Assembly: GCA_039191605.1 (NCBI GenBank)
Contig: JBCCXL010000013.1
Span: forward strand, 1-64,000
Direction of reading: 5' to 3'
Source: JBCCXL01 sp039191605
GTDB taxonomy: Bacteria; Acidobacteriota; Thermoanaerobaculia; Multivoradales; JAHZIX01
Length of the DNA: 64,000 bases
Within the stretch, counting starts at the first letter, position 1; each line of letters opens with the position of its first letter. Under the pieces are notes generated by a model. It was not told where the DNA came from and did not search any database. It saw only the letters and a program-made list of their open reading frames with translations. Of this stretch, positions 51,670 to 60,404 are shown one piece after another. Made by a program: the position numbers and the translations under genes.

Positions 51670-52935
51670 CTAGGGACTGCTTTGGTTTGCCGGTTGACCG
51701 TCTCTCACGTCGATTCTGGAGCGCGCCGCCTTGGGCAGCGGCATGGCTGGCTTGGTCTTACCGTCCGTTTGCTCACGACTGCTGCGGCGCGCCTTGCGGC
51801 GGCCTTTACGCTTCCGGAACCAGAGGGTGAAGCCCGTGATCACCAGGGCGCAGAGCACCAATCCGGTCAAGGCGATAATCAGGCGCCCGGCCCAGCCGAA
51901 GATTTTGCCGGAGTGCAGCGGAAACTGCAGGGCGACGAAGGTATCGGCGGCGGTGCCTTCAGCGCGGTGGTGATCGCCGACCACCGTGCCGTCCACCATG
52001 CTGACGTAGATGTAGCGCTGGCCGTAGTCAGCCAGGTCTCTGGGATCGAAGACCCGCGCCCAATAGAGGCCGTTGTTCGGCAGGAAGGAGAGGCTGTCGA
52101 CCTCCGCTCCATCGGCGACTCGGGTCGCCGTGGCCAGCGCCTCGTCGATGGTGATCTCCCCTTGGTAAATCGGCTCATCGACGCGAGGCAGGGTTCGGAA
52201 AACGGATGGAGAGATGGGGGAGAAGATCTCTACCGCGCCGTTGAACACCGGTCTCAGATTGAAGTACACGCCGGAGATGGCGAGGATCAGCGTCACCGGC
52301 AGCAGCCAGAGCCCGGAGGCGCGGTGCAGCCCATAGGCCTGAGGGAGGCCCTTAGCGTTGCGCTTGACGAGGAAGCTGCGGTACCACTGGCGCAGGTTGG
52401 GAAACGAGAGCCATACCGAGGGCAGGTGGTCAAAAACCCAGAACAGCGCAACGATACCCAGCAGCACGGTGCCGAAGCTTCCAAAGTGGAGGTTCATGTG
52501 CAGCTGGTAAATCCAGCGCGCAATGTGCCGGCGATCCATCTTGGAAGCGCTCGGGGCGCGGGAGACGAGGACTTCCGCGGTGTAGGGGTCGACGAGCACG
52601 TTGAGTCGTCGCGGCAGCTTCTGTCCGGAATCCGGGAGAGCCCCAAGATAGGCGATCAGGGGCTCGTGGGCCTCGTTGGGCAGATCTACGAAGCGGGCGT
52701 AGCTGCCGGGCCAGCTCGCCTCGGCGGCGCGCACCAGATCCTCGTAGGGAAGTCTCTCGCCGACAACGGGGCGGTGAAAGACGTCTCGGTTGAGGGCATG
52801 GTCGACCTCTTCGTAGAACACCAGAAAGGTGCCGGTGAGCGCCAGCACGAAGAGCCAGACGCCAGCGAGCAGGCCGAACCAACGGTGCACGAAGACCATG
52901 GACTGGCGGATTCGAGCTTTTACTTTCCGATTCAC
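51670..52935 (-). CDS. PepSY-associated TM (PiuB-like) membrane protein
   Basis: 421 residues from a GTG start. Four main helices: residues about 15-38 (GLLAGVWLFVLALTGTFLV), 160-180 (GTVLLGIVALFWVF), 210-230 (LLPVTLILAISGVYF) and 360-385 (LIIALTGLVLCALVITGF). Conserved His residues (FVHRWFGL, WIYQLHMNLHFG, LHRASGLW) and PepSY-like periplasmic parts match the family often encoded beside siderophore receptors, with proposed roles in ferric-siderophore reduction. The C-terminus is basic. The TonB receptor gene lies 175 bp upstream in the same direction; both are likely iron-controlled. Confidence 0.85.
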   Translation of the reverse strand: MNRKVKARIRQSMVFVHRWFGLLAGVWLFVLALTGTFLVFYEEVDHALNRDVFHRPVVGERLPYEDLVRAAEASWPGSYARFVDLPNEAHEPLIAYLGALPDSGQKLPRRLNVLVDPYTAEVLVSRAPSASKMDRRHIARWIYQLHMNLHFGSFGTVLLGIVALFWVFDHLPSVWLSFPNLRQWYRSFLVKRNAKGLPQAYGLHRASGLWLLPVTLILAISGVYFNLRPVFNGAVEIFSPISPSVFRTLPRVDEPIYQGEITIDEALATATRVADGAEVDSLSFLPNNGLYWARVFDPRDLADYGQRYIYVSMVDGTVVGDHHRAEGTAADTFVALQFPLHSGKIFGWAGRLIIALTGLVLCALVITGFTLWFRKRKGRRKARRSSREQTDGKTKPAMPLPKAARSRIDVRDGQPANQSSP

Positions 52936-53110
52936 GGATGGGTGACCTCAGGTTGCGTAAGCGCTGACGGAAGCAAAAATGCCGAGGAACCAGATGGTAA
53001 CCCCGGCAGGGAGACGGTGCCACTAGGGCACCGGGAGAAGCGCGATCTGAAAGGCTCCACCGCCGAAGGCTGCCCTCGATTGGCAGGTTCGACGGTGGAG
53101 GTAGAGCAGA

Positions 53111-55348
53111 TTAGAGGTCCACTCTCCAGCTCAGGCCAAAGGTGCGCCCGTTCCCCTTGAAGAAGGTGTCCGGTCGAGCGTTGGGATCAATTTGGGCGAA
53201 GTAGGTGAAGTAGTCCTCGTTGAGGGCGTTTTCTAGGCCGAGCCGCAGCTGGCCAACGGGAAGGTCCAGCCACAGGCTGACGTCGACGACGGTGTAGCCG
53301 TCGAAGTCTCGGCCGGAGCGAGCGGCGAGGCCGCGGAAATCTCGGTCGAGGAATCGGGAGATTTGGACGTCCCCGCCGAAGCGGTCATTGATGCGGCCGT
53401 TGAAGAAGACGTTGAGTCGATCCGGCCCGATGTTGAGGCCATCGAGGTCGGTGTCGACGCTGTCGTCGCCGTCGGCGTCGAACTCACCGTCGGTTTGGGC
53501 GTAGTTGGCGGCGATGGATAGACGGTCCGAGACGATGTACTCGGCGAAGAGCTCCAGGCCGTCGATCTCGGTGCGCTGGCGCACGACATCGAAGATGCCC
53601 TCAGGGTTGAGGGAGAGGAAGGATCCGTTCTCCGCAACCGACTCGAAGATCGCCGCCCGGGCCTTGAAGCGACGGCCGGTGTATTCGACTCCAAACTCCA
53701 CGTTGTCGGCGATCACCGGCTCGAGGTTGAAGAGATTGTCGACGTCGAGCCCCGGGATGTTCACTGCCCGTAGCACTCGGCCGACGTCCGGCATGGTGAA
53801 GCTTTCGTTGAAGGCGCCGTAGAGGTTCCAGCCCTGGGCGGGGCGGACGATCAGCCCGACGTTCACCAGCGTGTCTTCGAAGCTCGGCTCGCCACCGCTG
53901 ACGAAGGTCGAGTTCGCCGCGGCGATGGTGGTGTAGTCGTCGACTTCCAGGGTGGCGTCCTCGCGCCTTGCGCCGCCGGAGAGCGAAACGTAATCACCGA
54001 GCTCGAGATTGAGCTGGAGGAAGGGAGAGAGGGTCTCGAAAGAGGTTTCCGGCACCCATTCTCGCCCGCTGCGATCCAGCACCTGGGCAGATTCGTCGCG
54101 GAAGTAGTCGAAGCCGGCGGTGAGCCGCAGGACGTCATTCGCCAGCAGGCGGTTGTAGGCGAGCTTGAGCCCGGTCTTATCCGAAACCACCGCCGACTGA
54201 TCGAGGAAGGGAGGGCCGTCCGGAGTCAGCCGGAAGAAGCCGCCGAAGGTGCCGCCCTCGAAGAGACCCTTGAACTCCTGCTGAAAGACCTGAGCGGTGA
54301 GGCTGCCGCCCCCCAGGTCGCTGTGGAGCAGGGTCACCGAGTAGGTGGTGTTCTCGTTGCGCGCTGGATTGCCGACCAGCGCCGAAGGATCGCCCTCCTC
54401 GGTAGAGGTGGGAATACCGAGAGAGCGATCCCCAAGCACCGCCCGGAAGTCTCCGTTGCGCTCCAAATCAAAGTCGTTGTAGAGAAAGCTGACGGCGGCT
54501 TCATCGCTGAGGACCCAGCGCCCCTTGGCAAAGAGGCTCAGGGTTTGGGAGTCCATGATGTCTCCCTGAGTGGGGTAGAGGCCTACCGGATCCCCGTTGG
54601 CGTCGAAGAAGAGGCCCCGCTCGTGGAGGGATCCGCCGACCATCAGGCCGAAGCGATCTCCGCCGCCGCCGGTGAGGACGGAGGTCTTGTAGCCCAGCGA
54701 GTCGGAATCGAATTCTGCCGAGCCGGTGAGGCGCAGATCCACGGTGGTCGCCCAGCTCGAAGAGATCCCCGGATCCCGGGTGATGATGTTGACCACGCCT
54801 CCCGTCGCTCCAACTCCCTGGATGGCGTTGGATCCGTTGATCACCTCGATGCTCTCGACGAAGGCCAGATCGATGGTGTGGCCATCTCGCCCACCGTCCC
54901 GCAGCGCGTTGTGTTGGTTCACGCCGTCGATGAGGTAGAGGGGATTGCGCCCGCGCAGCGTTTCGCTGCGACCGGTGAGCTTCTGCAGGCTCGGCGAGAA
55001 GCCCGGGACCTCCCGAGACAGGACGCTGGTGAGCTCGTCGGCGATCACGGCGCTCGACTCGACGGTCTCTTGGTCGATCAGCACCACGGACGCTGGCGTA
55101 GCGCTGGCCGGCAGCTCGGTGCGCGACGCGCGAACGATGATCTCTTCCTCGATCGGCTGCTGGAGGATCTCTTCATCTCCGCTGTCGGCTTGGCTGCTCG
55201 TTTCAGCGGAGGAAGTTGGGGAAGACGGAGCTTGAGCTGAGGCCGGAGACAGGCAGAGGAGCCCCAGCAGGAGCCCGGCGAAGAAGGGGATAGAACAGGC
55301 CGATCGGAGCTGAGGACGCAGATGTCGTAGCAGGCTGTTGGTGGCCAT
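53111..55348 (-). CDS. TonB-dependent siderophore-type receptor
   Basis: 745 residues. A signal peptide (FFAGLLLGLLCLSPASAQA) and a Ser-rich acidic linker precede a probable TonB box (EEEIIVRASRTELP). The plug domain (about 70-190) has VVLIDQETV, LRGRNPLYLIDGV and the GSNAIQGVGATGGVVNI segment with NIITRDPG. The remainder is a 22-strand barrel ending in Leu (GLSWRVDL). Length and the short plug match iron-siderophore or similar metal-complex receptors. A Fur-like palindrome lies about 170-185 bp upstream. The PepSY protein gene follows. Confidence 0.9.
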   Translation of the reverse strand: MATNSLLRHLRPQLRSACSIPFFAGLLLGLLCLSPASAQAPSSPTSSAETSSQADSGDEEILQQPIEEEIIVRASRTELPASATPASVVLIDQETVESSAVIADELTSVLSREVPGFSPSLQKLTGRSETLRGRNPLYLIDGVNQHNALRDGGRDGHTIDLAFVESIEVINGSNAIQGVGATGGVVNIITRDPGISSSWATTVDLRLTGSAEFDSDSLGYKTSVLTGGGGDRFGLMVGGSLHERGLFFDANGDPVGLYPTQGDIMDSQTLSLFAKGRWVLSDEAAVSFLYNDFDLERNGDFRAVLGDRSLGIPTSTEEGDPSALVGNPARNENTTYSVTLLHSDLGGGSLTAQVFQQEFKGLFEGGTFGGFFRLTPDGPPFLDQSAVVSDKTGLKLAYNRLLANDVLRLTAGFDYFRDESAQVLDRSGREWVPETSFETLSPFLQLNLELGDYVSLSGGARREDATLEVDDYTTIAAANSTFVSGGEPSFEDTLVNVGLIVRPAQGWNLYGAFNESFTMPDVGRVLRAVNIPGLDVDNLFNLEPVIADNVEFGVEYTGRRFKARAAIFESVAENGSFLSLNPEGIFDVVRQRTEIDGLELFAEYIVSDRLSIAANYAQTDGEFDADGDDSVDTDLDGLNIGPDRLNVFFNGRINDRFGGDVQISRFLDRDFRGLAARSGRDFDGYTVVDVSLWLDLPVGQLRLGLENALNEDYFTYFAQIDPNARPDTFFKGNGRTFGLSWRVDL

Positions 55349-55907
55349 GGGTCGCTTTCTTAATCACGCCGAGGCAGAGGCGTGTATGGGAAGCGGCGGG
55401 GCTGGGGAGCGAAATCGCTTCAGCTTCGCCGCGATCATTTGCTGGGCAGATTCGTTCCTTACCAGGCCTTCCGAAGGCCTGCCCCTGGGGGGGATTCTGG
55501 GGTGATAGTTGCCTTATTGAGACTTAGTATCAATAGTAATTGAAACTGTACCACTTTAGTCCTATTTGTCAACGCTCCCTGCGGGGAAGAGCTGCGCCTC
55601 AACGGGACCTGGGCCGCATCATGAATTCATTGTTCTTGGTGATCGCTATCTCAATAAATAGCCGCTGAGCATCTTCCGCGGCTCATGATTTTTATTCCTC
55701 ATACAGTCAAATTTTTTAAAAAATATTTCTTTGTGGAATGGAAATTCAGGACCTTGGCATCGCGTTGCCCAAGACAGCGCAAGCGTCGTTCAACATGAGC
55801 TAAGACCTCTCAGGTGGCTGCTTCCCGTTGGTGACCTAGTCGGCATGAGTTTTCCTTATGCCGTCATGGGAGAGGTCTGTCTCAAACTAATATCAAGGAG
55901 ATGTTGC
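55349..55907. other. Divergent AT-rich regulatory region between the siderophore receptor and S1 protease genes
   Basis: 559 bp without a credible gene. It is clearly more AT-rich than the rest of the window from about 55500 (for example TTTTTTAAAAAATATTTC near 55713). It holds the Fur-like palindrome for the receptor on the left and must contain the protease promoter on the right. A second inverted repeat GCTAT/ATAGC is at 55647-55665. The abrupt composition change may mark an acquired segment. Confidence 0.5.
55517..55533. promoter_or_regulatory. Fur-like operator palindrome
   Basis: TTGAGACTTAGTATCAA is an inverted repeat (TTGAGAC-TTA-GTATCAA) with one mismatch in seven pairs. It sits upstream of a siderophore-type TonB receptor and PepSY gene pair, the usual setting for iron repression by Fur. 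The similarity to the classical Fur box is partial, so a DtxR/IdeR-type regulator is also possible. Confidence 0.5.
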
Positions 55908-57386
55908 ATGTCTCATCGTGATCGTTTCTTTACTCTTCTCATGCTTTCCTTTGTTCTGTTCACCTGTCCGCTCAGCGCCCAGCTGGTACAGCAAAGCCAG
56001 CCTTCACCGGCCTTAGAGCGAGACTCCATTGCTTACGCGGAGAAATTCGATACCGACATTGAAGAAGCGCTTCGGCGCCTGCAGATGCAGGAGAGTATCG
56101 GTCGTCTCGACGAAACCCTCACCGAGAGTACAGCCGAGGTCTTCGGCGGGTTGTGGATCGAACATCAGCCAAGTTTTCGAATTGTAACCCTCTTCACGCA
56201 GCCTTCGGTCGCTGAAGAGATTCTGTCGGAGCACGCCCTCGGCGAACTTGCTAGCTTGGTTGAGGTCCGTTCCGCCGCAGTGACTTTGAAACAGCTCGAG
56301 GAACAGCTGCTGCTCGCTCAAGCACAGCTGGAATCCTCAGGGCAAGCAGCGGATCTATGGATCAATGTTCGCGAGAATCAGGTGGAATACATGACCCCAG
56401 ATCCCGCAGGCCTTACCGCTGCATTTGCCAGCAAGCGCCTCCAGATGCCTGAAAATACAAGGGTTGTTCAGGTGCAATCACTCTTTCAGCTTCAAGCCGA
56501 TATGAGAGGGGGAAGGCCGCTCACCAATTGTACGTCCGGATTTACGGTTCGATCCGACACAGGGCAGCTGGGAATCTCTACTGCGGCTCACTGCAGTAAC
56601 TCTACTGTTTATGAGGATGTCTTCATCTCGCTGACCTTTCAAAGTGAGAGGTTCCGTGATCACTACGATGTCCAATGGCATACTGCTCGATGCAGCGACA
56701 CGATGCTGAATCAGATCTTCGACGGAACCGCAAATCGCACCATCAATGCTGCCGTTGGTCGAAATGCCCAGGCCATTGGCGCATTCGTCTGCAAGCATGG
56801 CGAAGCTACGGGAGCTACCTGTGGGACCATTGATGGAAAGTCCGTCCGGCCGATCGCCATTCCGAGTGCCGACGCGACCTTCATTTGTGTCCGAAATGAT
56901 AACGTCACTATTTCCTCTGGCGGCGATAGTGGAGCACCTTGGTTCGCCGGGAATAGTGCCTACGGAATTCACAGCGGCGGAAACGGCAGTAACCAAGCCG
57001 TTTACATGGCCGTGGACTATATGGAAGACCGGGGTTATAGAGTTTTAGATTACGCGGCCAACGCGAATCCCTGGGCGGAGGTCACCTGCACCAGGACCGC
57101 GAGGAACTTTCACTGTAGCGTCAGCGGCCGCGGTGGTTCGCCGCCCTATACCTTCAGCGGTTGGCAGTACTACGGCCCTGCGGCCTCATGGAGCACAGGC
57201 TTCTCGTCGATCTCTGGAAATTACGGTAGCTTCCCAGGCTGCGTGGATGGTGAATTCAACTCTGTTCTAGTTCAGGTGACGGACTCTTGCGGCCGAACTG
57301 GCTACGGGAGCGCGACCTTCGACTGCTTAGCGGGGGATGAAGGCTGCGGAATTACTCGCATCTGTGATGGGCCGACAATCTTCTAA
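55908..57386 (+). CDS. Secreted chymotrypsin-like (S1) serine protease with prodomain
   Basis: 492 residues from ATG 55908 (AAGGAG, 7 bases upstream); the frame's extension to 55731 is not needed. A signal peptide (FFTLLMLSFVLFTCPLSAQ) precedes an alpha-lytic/streptogrisin-type prodomain (about 45-200; GGLWIEHQPSFRIVTLFT). The catalytic domain has His in ISTAAHCS, Asp in HYDVQWH and Ser in SSGGDSGAPWF, with paired cysteines. A C-terminal region of about 100 residues (CTRTARNFHCSVSGRGGSPP ...) is an Ig-like or binding module rich in cysteines. Its base composition is less G+C-rich than the neighbours, suggesting transfer. It is followed by a hairpin terminator. Confidence 0.88.
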   Translation: MSHRDRFFTLLMLSFVLFTCPLSAQLVQQSQPSPALERDSIAYAEKFDTDIEEALRRLQMQESIGRLDETLTESTAEVFGGLWIEHQPSFRIVTLFTQPSVAEEILSEHALGELASLVEVRSAAVTLKQLEEQLLLAQAQLESSGQAADLWINVRENQVEYMTPDPAGLTAAFASKRLQMPENTRVVQVQSLFQLQADMRGGRPLTNCTSGFTVRSDTGQLGISTAAHCSNSTVYEDVFISLTFQSERFRDHYDVQWHTARCSDTMLNQIFDGTANRTINAAVGRNAQAIGAFVCKHGEATGATCGTIDGKSVRPIAIPSADATFICVRNDNVTISSGGDSGAPWFAGNSAYGIHSGGNGSNQAVYMAVDYMEDRGYRVLDYAANANPWAEVTCTRTARNFHCSVSGRGGSPPYTFSGWQYYGPAASWSTGFSSISGNYGSFPGCVDGEFNSVLVQVTDSCGRTGYGSATFDCLAGDEGCGITRICDGPTIF

Positions 57387-57418
57387 AAGGTTTCGTTCCA
57401 GAAAGAGCTCTCATTGAT

Positions 57419-57455
57419 CCCCGGCGCTCCGTAATGGAGCGCTGGGGGCTTATTG
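57419..57455 (+). terminator. Terminator after the S1 protease
   Basis: CCCCGGCGCTCC (57419-57430) pairs with GGAGCGCTGGGG (57436-57447), with one G-U pair and a 5-base loop. The tail (GCTTATTGC) is only modestly T-rich. Its position 33 bp after the stop codon supports the call. Confidence 0.65.
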
Positions 57456-57618
57456 CTGCATTATTTTGTGTAGGAGATCTTGCGTTAGCCTTGTCTGGAG
57501 GTGCATGTCTTTGAGTGAAGGGTGATTGGTTTCTGAGGTGATGGATGATGGCTCTTTGTTGTGATTGACGGTTCTATTTAAATTAGAAAAATGCTTTTGC
57601 CCCTCTGGCGCTTGATGA

Positions 57619-58293
57619 TTAATCACCCAGCTCGGCCGAGGGCTCGAGTTCCTCCAGGGTCACGAGACCCTTCTTCAGGGCATGGACCGCGGCCTGGGTT
57701 CGATGGGAGAGCCCTAACTTGGAAAGTAGATTTCCGACGTGGGTCTTGACGGTTTCTTCACCGATGTAGAGGCGCTCGGCGATCTGCCGGTTGGTCAGGC
57801 CGCTGGCTACAAGGCGAAGCACATCGGTCTCTCGGGGCGTGAGCTCCGCTCCCGGAGGGCTGCTACGGGCGAGGTCTTCGACCACCGTGCTCGAAACGGA
57901 GGGATCGACCACCGTGCGCCCTTCCGCGGCGCCGCGCACAGCCTGGAGGAAGGTCTCGGGGGCGGCATCTTTGCGGATATAGCCGACGGCTCCGGCCCGC
58001 AGAGCGGCGACGACTCTTGCGTCGTCGGTGTGGGCGGTGAGTACCACGATGTGGAGCGCAGGCCACTGCTGAATGAGTCGGCGGGTCGTCTCGACCCCGT
58101 CGATGCCCCCCGGCATCATGAGATCCATGACGACGATATCCGGCTGCCAGCTCTCCATGCGTTGGAGGGCCTCTTCGCCGTTGGCGGCTTCGCCGATGAC
58201 CTGGAGATCATCGAAGGACTCCAGGTACTGCTGCAGGGCCGTCCGGACGACGAGGTGATCGTCTACGAGGACGATTCGTTTGACGCTGCTCAT
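57619..58293 (-). CDS. NarL/FixJ-type response regulator
   Basis: 224 residues. The receiver domain (1-120) starts VKRIVLVDDHLVVR with the acidic pair, has phospho-acceptor Asp in DIVVMDLMMPGG, Thr/Ser in VVLTAHTDD and Lys in GYIRKDAAPE. A LuxR-type HTH (about 145-205) has LTPRETDVLRLVASGLTNRQ and ERLYIGEETVKTHVGNLLSK. ATG 58293 overlaps the sensor kinase's stop as ATGA and fits the domain start; the frame's 12 extra upstream codons are discarded. Its kinase partner immediately upstream is interrupted by a stop codon. Confidence 0.93.
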   Translation of the reverse strand: MSSVKRIVLVDDHLVVRTALQQYLESFDDLQVIGEAANGEEALQRMESWQPDIVVMDLMMPGGIDGVETTRRLIQQWPALHIVVLTAHTDDARVVAALRAGAVGYIRKDAAPETFLQAVRGAAEGRTVVDPSVSSTVVEDLARSSPPGAELTPRETDVLRLVASGLTNRQIAERLYIGEETVKTHVGNLLSKLGLSHRTQAAVHALKKGLVTLEELEPSAELGD

Positions 58294-59159
58294 AGGGAGA
58301 CTCTCCTTGCAGCCCGTTGCTCGTGCCAAATCAAGATGATTCCGGCGAGATAGATGGCGATGGCAAGATAGCCGCTGAGGAAGGAGAGGCTCCAGAATCC
58401 CCAGGAGTAGGTAAGAGCTGGTCCTGTGGAGCTTAGAAGGACCCAGGCAAACCAGAAGATTGCCGTACTGGATCCAAAGGCGTGGAGATTGATTGACTTG
58501 CGCGAGCTAAACCGCCATAGCGCGAGAGAGGCAAGGAACCCCGCCGAGATGCTGAGAGCGAGCAGCGGGATGGATATCAAGAGATTCGTTCTAGCGTAAG
58601 CCCACCAGAAGTGTGGGGCCCAGCAATAGGCGGTGGCAAAGAGGAGAGAGGTCCGCAGGGAGATCATCGGTGAGTTAGGAGGCGGGGATTTTGCTGATCG
58701 CTTGCGGCGGCTGGACCAGAGATAGTTGATGATCGCCAGCAATGCGAGGGATGGGAAGAGCCAGCTGCTGAGCCGGGTTTCCGCTTCTGTGCTGAAGAAG
58801 GTCGCCGGCATGATGCCAGGGGTGAACGCCAACAGGAGGCCGAGGACGGCGGTGGGGGAGAAGGCCTGAGCCGTTGTGGCGATTGAGGACATCGTTTCTG
58901 GAATGGGAGGAGGGGTCGCTGCTTTCAGCGGGATTCTTACGATCAGTCGGGTTCCCGCTCCAGGGCTAGAGTCGATCTCGAGGTGTCCCTGGAACCTCTC
59001 GAGACGTTCGGTGATTCCCTGCAGGCCGAGGCCGCAGGCGCGTGCCTTTGGCTCAAAGCCCTGCCCGTCGTCCTCCACTCGAAGAATGAGCTCGGCGCCT
59101 TCGCGCCCCAGGTGGACCGACACGGTTTTGGCCCGGGCGTGACGGCTGACGTTGCTCAT
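58290..59159 (-). CDS. C-terminal part of the interrupted sensor kinase: HATPase plus membrane domain
   Basis: Continues in the same frame beyond the amber codon at 59187-59189. The residues between (ALFRIAQEA) and the Met at 59159 begin the ATPase region: N-box MSNVSRHARAKTV, G1 VEDDGQGFEP, and ACGLGLQGITERLERFQGHL. After the ATPase domain (about 95 residues) comes an unusual C-terminal stretch of about 190 residues with five or six hydrophobic helices (for example LFPSLALLAIINYLW, ISIPLLALSISAGFLASLAL and LAIAIYLAGIILIW). The Met at 59159 is only a convenient start; no ribosome site shows that it is used. The stop overlaps the response regulator start. Confidence 0.75.
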   Translation of the reverse strand: MSNVSRHARAKTVSVHLGREGAELILRVEDDGQGFEPKARACGLGLQGITERLERFQGHLEIDSSPGAGTRLIVRIPLKAATPPPIPETMSSIATTAQAFSPTAVLGLLLAFTPGIMPATFFSTEAETRLSSWLFPSLALLAIINYLWSSRRKRSAKSPPPNSPMISLRTSLLFATAYCWAPHFWWAYARTNLLISIPLLALSISAGFLASLALWRFSSRKSINLHAFGSSTAIFWFAWVLLSSTGPALTYSWGFWSLSFLSGYLAIAIYLAGIILIWHEQRAARRVSL

Positions 59160-59186
59160 GGCCTCCTGGGCAATGCGAAAGAGCGC

Positions 59187-59189
59187 CTA
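59187..59189 (-). other. In-frame amber codon splitting the sensor kinase
   Basis: The minus-strand codon series reads ATC-CAG-TAG-GCG-CTC, that is Ile-Gln-stop-Ala-Leu, with both sides in the same frame and both fitting the kinase family. Gln (CAG) at this position would need one C-to-T change. Possible causes: a recent nonsense mutation, an assembly or sequencing error, or programmed readthrough. Confidence 0.85.
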
Positions 59190-60383
59190 CTGGATGGCCG
59201 GAGGAAGCTGAGACTCGGGGGGCAGCTCACCGATATCGCAGTGGACCGTGGCGCCGGATCGATATTGCAGCGCCTCCCCTTGCTCTTTGAGAGCCTCGAC
59301 GAGACCAACGTTGGCCAGGGCTTCTGGGCGCAGCTGCAGCAGCAGAGCCTGCATTTCGACCATCGCCTCATGAGCACAGCGGCGCACATCCTCGAGACTG
59401 CTTTGGGCTCCCGGAGGGTCGGTGTTCCAGCGGGCAGCGGTGGCCGCGGCGCTCATCTTGATGCTGAAGAGCTGCTGCTTGATGGAGTCGTGGAGCTCCC
59501 GGGCGAGGCGGTTGCGCTCTTCGCTGGCGGCTGCTTCTCCCAGCCGGCGTACCCAGCGCTCTCGGGTCTCCTGGAGTGCGCTGCCTCCAGCGAGGGCTCG
59601 AAGCTGCTGGTTGAGCTGGAATAGCAAGGGAGATTGCGCCAAGGGCACTGGTGCCGTCGCTTCTTCGGCAGTGCCTGAGAGGCGCGATGGAAGGGCGCCC
59701 ATGGACCGCTCGAGACTCAGGAGATTTCTCGTCTCGGGCCAGGCGAAGGCCAGAGAGGCGGCGATCGCCAACAAGAGGGTGAAGGTCACTCCTCCAATGC
59801 CGCCGACGTCTTCAAACCCGGAGATCGAGCTGCCCAGCTTCAATAAAAGATTTCGGGTTGACTCTGCCGCAATCCAGCTCGTGATGACGAGTCCGCTAGC
59901 TGCCGCGATGGCCGCTCGAAGAGCTTGAAGAGAGAGGATCTGAAGGGTGCTGGCGTGATTCGACGGTGGCTTCGGGCTGTTTTTATCGTTCAATAGAGCA
60001 TGGCGTATCCATGCGAGACCGTTGACGATAGCGAGTAGAAAACAGGTTAGAAGAATGAGAAAGCCGGCGGTGTTCTGGAGCAGATGATTCTGCAGGATAA
60101 ACGCTGGCAGGATCGTCGCAGCTCCAAGCCCGGTCAGCCCTGCCAGGGCAAGGCGCCGTGATCGATCCGTCGGAGCGATGCTCGCGAAGTTCACGAGAAA
60201 GGCCAGGGCTGCGACATGCAATCCAAAGTTCTTAGGTAAGTTGACCATCTCGAGACTCCAAGACCAGGTGAAGTTAGAGAATGGATCACCGAAATCAAAG
60301 TCCTCCGGGTATAAGAGAAGAAATATGGCTAGTGTTAGGAAAAAGAGGACGTTGATCGCTACGACGAGGTTGTAGTTCTTCAT
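59187..60383 (-). CDS. N-terminal part of the interrupted sensor kinase: membrane sensor and HisKA_3
   Basis: 398 residues from ATG 60383 (seven codons inside the open frame) up to an in-frame TAG. The N-terminal half has about six hydrophobic helices (LVVAINVLFFLTLAIFLLL, FGLHVAALAFLVNF, TAGFLILLTCFLLAIVNGLA and others). A linker is followed by a HisKA_3 dimerisation domain with phospho-acceptor His in RNRLARELHDSIKQQLFSIK. It ends at LPPAIQ, just where NarL-type kinases continue into ALxRIAQEAL. Alone it lacks the ATPase domain and could not autophosphorylate. With the downstream part it makes one 697-codon gene. Confidence 0.8.
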   Translation of the reverse strand: MKNYNLVVAINVLFFLTLAIFLLLYPEDFDFGDPFSNFTWSWSLEMVNLPKNFGLHVAALAFLVNFASIAPTDRSRRLALAGLTGLGAATILPAFILQNHLLQNTAGFLILLTCFLLAIVNGLAWIRHALLNDKNSPKPPSNHASTLQILSLQALRAAIAAASGLVITSWIAAESTRNLLLKLGSSISGFEDVGGIGGVTFTLLLAIAASLAFAWPETRNLLSLERSMGALPSRLSGTAEEATAPVPLAQSPLLFQLNQQLRALAGGSALQETRERWVRRLGEAAASEERNRLARELHDSIKQQLFSIKMSAAATAARWNTDPPGAQSSLEDVRRCAHEAMVEMQALLLQLRPEALANVGLVEALKEQGEALQYRSGATVHCDIGELPPESQLPPAIQ

Positions 60384-60404
60384 ATTTGCAACTCTATGTA
60401 TCAA

